Shown piece by piece: positions 5,885-8,851 of a stretch of DNA of 8,851 nucleotides. Below the pieces are notes generated by a model that worked only from the letters and a program-made list of their open reading frames with translations, was not told the origin of the DNA and did not search any database. The stretch's first letter is position 1, and every line of letters begins with the position of its first letter. The position numbers and the translations under genes were made by a program. Source of the stretch: Elusimicrobia bacterium HGW-Elusimicrobia-2. Its GTDB lineage: Bacteria > CG03. The DNA is taken from the NCBI GenBank assembly GCA_002841685.1, contig PHAM01000069.1, positions 1 to 8,851 of the forward strand, written 5' to 3'.

Positions 5885-7560
5885 TCAGCGCCCCATTTTT
5901 CAATCACCTTTTTTCTCTGCTTTTCAAGATACGCCCCGCCGATCAGCATAAATAACCCGGCGATGATAAAAAACCAGGATTTCTCCGTCAATTCCCAGAA
6001 AACATCAACATATCTTGTGATTATAAGGAGAACAAAAATGACAATGCCCGAATTGAACACCCCTGAACTCCTAATAGCCATCCCGTAAAATATGCTGACA
6101 ACCGCCAGCAAAAATATTATCGTGTTCATGATCACTGTGTTGACCGACGCCAGCGCGGGAAAGAACAATATGAAAAGACTGCCCGAAAAAAGAGCGGCCA
6201 GGCAGATCAATTCCATCTTAAAATTTTTTGTCCTGACAGGGTGCTTATACAGGTTCCAGATCAGCAAAAGGTATGCCGCGATCACCAGCGCTAAACAGAC
6301 GATAAAAAAGAATCCATGCTCAAAACCCGCGTTCTGTATCAGCATTTTCTTGAAAGATAAAAGATACACGCATCCGGCGACGGTCGCGAAACCGATGCTT
6401 TTGTACAGGCCCGCGAAATGTTTTTTGCTCTCACTATGCAGCATCCCTATCAGATACAGGATGACGCCGATAAATAACTGTATGACTAATGTCGTAATGC
6501 CGTCGTATTTATCATTGAACACCTCTGAATACGGGTATAACATAAGGTGGAACCACAGGATGGCGCTGAAGATGTTGATGCACAGACTTTTTTTAAGCTT
6601 ATCCCTGTATGTGAAGAAAAACAGAGCGATGAGAGGAATGAGAAAATAGAAATTCGCCCGCTTTACCGCCGCCGCGTTGAAATAAACTATCTGCCAGGCG
6701 ATAAATGACAGCGAGGCCGCGGAAAAATATTTTTCTTCTTTTTTGATCAGGTAATAAACCAGCAGGCCGCCGCTGATGAATATTGCCAGCCACGAGTACT
6801 GCCAATGATACTCAACAAAACAGCAGGAAAAACTTGCCGCTAAAAGGCCCAGTATATTGATGTTTACCCACGCCCCCAGCTTAAACGCCATCGGCAGTAT
6901 CAGACAAAAAACGAGAACAGGGTAATAATAATTCGCCGCGCTGTTGCTGGAGTTATAAAGGAAATTCCAGGCGATGAGCAGTGCGGACGCGAGGAGAAAA
7001 ACATATTTGTTGTTAAAAAAATACGCCACCGGCAAAACAGGCAGCGCCCATAAGAGCATGATCATCCAGTTACCAGACGAGGGTATGTTGTAGATCTGGC
7101 ATATCAGTATGATACTGCTCCCCCAGAAAATAGAAGCAAGAAACAACAGGCTTTTTCCGAGCAGAGGATGCCCTTCTTTCTCGTAACTGAAATAATAGCC
7201 CGCGAAAAGCGCCGCTATTGTTATCAACAACAGGTTTATAGTGCGTATGTGGGCGGGGATTTTCCGCCAGTTGGACGCCACCAGGAATATGACGCCCACG
7301 CCTAAAAATATAGCGCCGATGATTAAAATGATTTTTACGGCGTCTGTCTTTTTCTTTTGCTGTCCGTTGTCCAGATGATAGAACTGCCGGATCATACCGC
7401 TTTGTTCGGTGTTTATTATTTCCTTTCCTTCCCACAGCGGCAGTTGTTTCCTCAGCCAGTCGCCGTGCCTGTTTCCCCCGAATATAGCGATCACGACCGT
7501 CCTCAGCACCGCATACGCGATGACAAGCATGAGCAGTGAGATTATAATGCCGCCGATCAT
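5881..7560 (-). CDS. DUF2157 polytopic membrane protein
   Basis: A 559-residue integral membrane protein with more than a dozen hydrophobic segments. The DUF2157 hallmark is a short soluble stretch (WLRKQLPLWEGKEI, then EQSGMIRQFYHL, about residues 35-65) followed by a first core helix pair, IILIIGAIFLGVGVIFLVASNWRKIP in outline, at about 77-102. Unusually, an extra helix (about residues 2-27, GGIIISLLMLVIAYAVL) precedes the soluble stretch, which is normally near the N-terminus. The C-terminus is basic and cytoplasm-like (EKQRKKVIEKWG). The start overlaps the stop of the small upstream gene (ATGA) and has no clear Shine-Dalgarno, so translation probably depends on coupling. The downstream GDYXXLXY gene is coupled in the same way. 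No enzymatic or transport activity can be inferred. Confidence 0.85.
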   Translation of the reverse strand: MIGGIIISLLMLVIAYAVLRTVVIAIFGGNRHGDWLRKQLPLWEGKEIINTEQSGMIRQFYHLDNGQQKKKTDAVKIILIIGAIFLGVGVIFLVASNWRKIPAHIRTINLLLITIAALFAGYYFSYEKEGHPLLGKSLLFLASIFWGSSIILICQIYNIPSSGNWMIMLLWALPVLPVAYFFNNKYVFLLASALLIAWNFLYNSSNSAANYYYPVLVFCLILPMAFKLGAWVNINILGLLAASFSCCFVEYHWQYSWLAIFISGGLLVYYLIKKEEKYFSAASLSFIAWQIVYFNAAAVKRANFYFLIPLIALFFFTYRDKLKKSLCINIFSAILWFHLMLYPYSEVFNDKYDGITTLVIQLFIGVILYLIGMLHSESKKHFAGLYKSIGFATVAGCVYLLSFKKMLIQNAGFEHGFFFIVCLALVIAAYLLLIWNLYKHPVRTKNFKMELICLAALFSGSLFILFFPALASVNTVIMNTIIFLLAVVSIFYGMAIRSSGVFNSGIVIFVLLIITRYVDVFWELTEKSWFFIIAGLFMLIGGAYLEKQRKKVIEKWGAE

Positions 7561-7787
7561 AGTTCTTTCGCGCTCTCGCGTGCGACGATTTTAGGGTGAC
7601 TCCGGGATTGTTGGCGGTCGGGTCTCTGCCCCCGGATCATTTTGTATCGCCATTTCTCCGCCTCCTCAAAGGTCTTGAATTTGTAAACGCCCGTCGGGAT
7701 AAATTTTTTGTCTTTTCTGAATGCGGCCATCAATTTCAGAAACTTGTTCAGTTCTTCCGTGAAGCCTTTTTTAATTTTGTTTTTCAT
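7557..7787 (-). CDS. Small basic protein with G-V-Y-K-F-x-T-F-E-E-A motif
   Basis: A 76-residue, Lys-rich protein. The N-terminal half (ELNKFLKLMAAFRKDKKF) is a likely helix. The centre has PTGVYKFKTFEEAEKWRYKM (residues 31-50), then a polar tail with RPDRQQSRSH. Small proteins with this GV-x-x-F-x-x-x-EEA pattern are, from memory, often encoded next to nucleotidyltransferase or similar toxins and may be their antitoxins. Here no such toxin follows; the gene is instead coupled by a 4-nt overlap to a DUF2157 membrane protein. It begins 47 nt after the preceding gene and lacks a convincing Shine-Dalgarno, though a weak promoter could serve it. The frame and coupling make it real; its role is unknown. 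Confidence 0.65.
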   Translation of the reverse strand: MKNKIKKGFTEELNKFLKLMAAFRKDKKFIPTGVYKFKTFEEAEKWRYKMIRGQRPDRQQSRSHPKIVARESAKEL

Positions 7788-7794
7788 CTGCTAA

Positions 7795-7824
7795 ATACTA
7801 ACAATTGCCCCGCCCAAACATCAA
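7795..7824 (-). promoter_or_regulatory. Weak possible promoter for the EEA-motif/DUF2157/GDYXXLXY genes
   Basis: TTGATG (7819-7824), 18 nt, TAGTAT (7795-7800), with transcription predicted to start almost at the ATG of 7787. Matches are only four of six in each hexamer. It is listed because the gap between genes here is the only place a separate promoter could sit, and because the layout would again give a leaderless mRNA as at proS. Confidence 0.25.
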
Positions 7825-7834
7825 GAGACAAAAT

Positions 7835-8041
7835 CTATAGATCGCTGTCCAGTATCGCCATAGGCATACCGGGCCTTTTGAAGCCCTGCGCCTTCATCAT
7901 CCCGAGAACTGTCGCTTCCACCCAGCCCGGATCTTTAGCGGCTCTACGGTAAAGCCGGGGCTTTGAAATAGGGCTTATCGCCACCCCGAGGATAATGATG
8001 GGTTTTCGTTCGTCTTTCGCTTCCGTGATTTTCTTTTTCAT
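7835..8041 (-). CDS. Unrecognised 68-residue protein, second gene of a palindrome-controlled pair
   Basis: I do not recognise this protein. It starts with a basic, charged stretch (MKKKITEAKDERK), then a short hydrophobic strand (PIIILGVAIS), then ISKPRLYRRAAKDPGWVEAT and a C-terminus rich in Met/Gly/Pro (MMKAQGFKRPGMPM) ending LDSDL. It has no signal peptide or membrane helix. Its ATG overlaps the stop of the 145-residue gene by 4 nt, and GGGGAG lies 6 nt before it, so it is coupled and well translated. The conserved-looking Trp/Gly/Pro pattern suggests a small folded domain rather than a random frame. It could be the partner (toxin or antitoxin) of the upstream protein, but that rests only on gene layout. 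Confidence 0.6.
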   Translation of the reverse strand: MKKKITEAKDERKPIIILGVAISPISKPRLYRRAAKDPGWVEATVLGMMKAQGFKRPGMPMAILDSDL

Positions 8042-8475
8042 TTGTTTCTCCCCGCGCCGCGGCTCTTCCGGTCATCAGATATCATGCCTTCCAGGAAATC
8101 GGCGATTTCCCCGTCAATCTTGTTCTTTTTGAGAATACCGACCCATTTTTTGATTTTGCGGGGATTGACGGCGATATTTCTGTTTATTTTTTTACTCTTG
8201 TTAATTAATTTTTCCGCCAGCAGCAACTTGATCAGTTCCGTGGGCTTCCTGTTTTCTTTTTCCGCGCGCTCTATAAGTTTCTTGTATGTGAATATGGATA
8301 TGGCTTTTTTGATATCCTGCGAGGTTAATTTTTTCAGCTCATCAAACAGCGGTTTTTCCCCGTCATTGAACGCGATACAGACATTCTTGGAATGCCGTTT
8401 CCCGTCCGAGGCTATCAACGGGAGATACACCGACAAATAATTTCTTTTCACGTCTTTAATTTTACCTTTTCTCAT
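8038..8475 (-). CDS. Unrecognised 145-residue Lys-rich protein, first gene of a palindrome-controlled pair
   Basis: I do not recognise this protein. Start ATG at 8475 is chosen because AAAGGAGG lies 6 nt upstream; the frame is open further up to 8523 but that part is the promoter itself. The N-terminal 35 residues look like beta strands (RNYLSVYLPLIASD, SKNVCIAF). Residues about 38-90 look helical and include KPLFDELKKLTSQDIKKAIS and PTELIKLLLAEKL. Residues 90-120 are strongly basic (INKSKKINRN, NPRKIKKWVG). The protein ends with a helix and a charged tail. Its high Lys content and helical core would suit nucleic-acid binding, and an autorepressor acting at the palindrome in its promoter is plausible but unproven. 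Codon and base composition are clearly AT-richer than proS, consistent with acquisition. Confidence 0.7.
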   Translation of the reverse strand: MRKGKIKDVKRNYLSVYLPLIASDGKRHSKNVCIAFNDGEKPLFDELKKLTSQDIKKAISIFTYKKLIERAEKENRKPTELIKLLLAEKLINKSKKINRNIAVNPRKIKKWVGILKKNKIDGEIADFLEGMISDDRKSRGAGRNK

Positions 8476-8481
8476 TTCATT

Positions 8482-8489
8482 CCTCCTTT
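8482..8489 (-). promoter_or_regulatory. Strong ribosome binding site deciding the start of the 145-residue gene
   Basis: AAAGGAGG, 6 nt before the ATG at 8475-8473. It starts almost at the predicted transcription start, so the leader is only about 13 nt. Confidence 0.8.
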
Positions 8490-8494
8490 GCTGT

Positions 8495-8523
8495 ATCATA
8501 TCACATTGTGATATGCCTGTCAA
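8495..8523 (-). promoter_or_regulatory. Strong sigma-70-type promoter of the two-gene unknown module
   Basis: TTGACA (8518-8523), exactly 17 nt, then TATGAT (8495-8500). This is the best promoter in the window. Predicted start of transcription is near 8488. Confidence 0.8.
8497..8515. promoter_or_regulatory. 19-bp palindromic operator inside the promoter spacer
   Basis: CATATCACATTGTGATATG is a perfect palindrome with one central base (8506). It fills most of the -35/-10 spacer and overlaps the -10, the position expected for tight repression by a dimeric regulator. Confidence 0.75.
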
Positions 8524-8569
8524 GCGCCCGTACGAGTGCGATGAGGGTGACAGCGAGATGCGGAATGCA

Positions 8570-8609
8570 TCCAGCTTAATTCATGACGCAGTGCGTCACA
8601 TTTTGGATA
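8570..8609. repeat. 40-bp imperfect direct repeat, copy 1, with 15-bp palindrome
   Basis: It matches 8647-8686 at 32 of 40 positions, 77 bp away. It contains TGACGCAGTGCGTCA, palindromic about its central base (8584-8598). The repeat is the coding sequence for the CDALRHELSW segment of the second DUF1016 fragment, so the palindrome has a coding explanation. Confidence 0.8.
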
Positions 8610-8646
8610 GGAAAGATAAAATTGCCTGATGTTGCGCAGAAGTGTG

Positions 8647-8686
8647 TCCAGCTTAATTCTCGACGCACTGCGTCGAGAATTGGATA
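8647..8686. repeat. 40-bp imperfect direct repeat, copy 2, with 27-bp perfect palindrome
   Basis: It contains a perfect palindrome at 8655-8681 (13-bp arms around C8668; core CGACGCACTGCGTCG). It encodes ILDAVRREL of the first DUF1016 fragment. No T-run follows on either strand, so it is not a normal terminator. The hairpin may have promoted the duplication and frameshift seen here. Confidence 0.85.
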
Positions 8687-8749
8687 CGTCTGATAGAATT
8701 TACGCATATTCCATAAATTACTGCTATCAAATCCTTTACCAAAATTGTC

Positions 8750-8851
8750 TAATAGAGGGAACGGCAAATACATCGTAACCCCTTTTATTTGAAAAAGCAA
8801 TTTTTTTCTTAAGCAAAGAACAAAGATCAACAGGCGGGATCATAGCAATGT
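8750..8851. other. Right edge, no recognisable gene
   Basis: Frames on the minus strand are open but short, and I see no family signature upstream of the DUF1016 segment. This may be the eroded 5' part of that gene or unrelated sequence. There are no promoter, tRNA or repeat signals that I can support. Confidence 0.4.

Larger units (their letters stand above)
8565..8749 (-). pseudogene. Remnant of a DUF1016 (YhcG-type) gene: two out-of-frame copies of one segment
   Basis: In one frame, 8749-8642 encodes DNFGKGFDSSNLWNMRKFY, then QTYPILDAVRRELSWTH, the hallmark of the DUF1016 N-terminal domain. Directly after it, shifted by one base, 8642-8565 encodes LLRNIRQFYLSYPKCDALRH then ELSWMH, the same segment again; 15 of 26 residues match. 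After that the similarity stops (SASRCHPHRTR and a stop near 8522). Missing are the start of the domain, the residues that normally follow SWTHYR, and the whole C-terminal PDDEXK-type nuclease domain. An 84-codon frame (8576-8830) crosses the first copy but reads nonsense after SWTH. DUF1016 proteins occur in mobile and defence-like contexts. I infer a decayed gene, or debris from recombination between two DUF1016 paralogues. Confidence 0.72.

Noticed and set aside
8472-8480. Two-codon minigene ATG-AAA-TGA overlapping the start of the 145-residue gene
   Set aside because: Its ATG is only one base after GGAGG, too close for initiation; likely chance.
8476-8523. A 16-codon N-terminal extension of the 145-residue protein, starting at an ATG at 8523
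   Set aside because: The extension overlaps the -35, the palindrome, the -10 and the ribosome binding site, so it cannot be part of the transcript from that promoter.
8570-8686. CRISPR-like or REP-type array from the two 40-bp repeats
   Set aside because: There are only two imperfect copies, and both are explained as coding sequence of the same DUF1016 segment.
8576-8830. An intact 84-residue gene
   Set aside because: Only the middle part resembles DUF1016. The frame continues past SWTH into sequence that encodes the next DUF1016 segment in another frame, so it is a remnant rather than a gene.

Overview
The window is a stretch of bacterial chromosome on which every supported gene lies on the minus strand, so genes are read from high to low coordinates. 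Conserved housekeeping-type genes fill the left third: a bacterial-type prolyl-tRNA synthetase, and an exported transglutaminase-like protein whose start is buried in the proS 3' end. The rest is accessory DNA that is visibly AT-richer. Heavy use of ATA (Ile) and AGG (Arg) codons, compact 4-nt overlaps and the gene mix suggest an uncultured Gram-negative-type lineage. Omnitrophota or Elusimicrobiota would be my guess from general impression only; no rRNA or marker phylogeny is available here.

Layout: 1-1528 is a DUF3857/transglutaminase protein (C-terminus outside the window). 1491-3164 is proS, with a perfect TATAAT so close to its ATG that the transcript may be leaderless. 3217-3288 and 5302-5373 are two identical 72-bp direct repeats. 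They bracket a two-gene operon, an AbiEi-like antitoxin (4157-5209) and an AbiEii-like nucleotidyltransferase toxin (3318-4160), with its own promoter and an operator-like set of GGTTTAC half-sites. 5375-7787 is a coupled trio: a small EEA-motif protein, a DUF2157 membrane protein and a GDYXXLXY protein. 7835-8475 is a pair of unrecognised genes behind a textbook promoter (TTGACA, 17 nt, TATGAT) whose spacer is filled by a 19-bp palindrome. 8565-8749 is the wreck of a DUF1016 (YhcG-type) gene: two copies of the same 26-residue segment, one base out of frame, followed upstream by about 100 bp with nothing recognisable.

How the parts work together: the AbiE-like pair would act as a type IV toxin-antitoxin/abortive-infection unit, with AbiEi probably repressing its own operon. 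The repeats on either side make it look like a removable cassette inserted between the GDYXXLXY gene and proS. The palindrome-controlled pair at 7835-8475 has toxin-antitoxin-like regulatory architecture but proteins I cannot assign, and is the best candidate here for something undescribed. The small EEA-motif protein resembles partners of nucleotidyltransferase toxins but is coupled to membrane-protein genes. With the DUF1016 debris, the right two thirds reads as a site of repeated gain and decay of defence-type genes.
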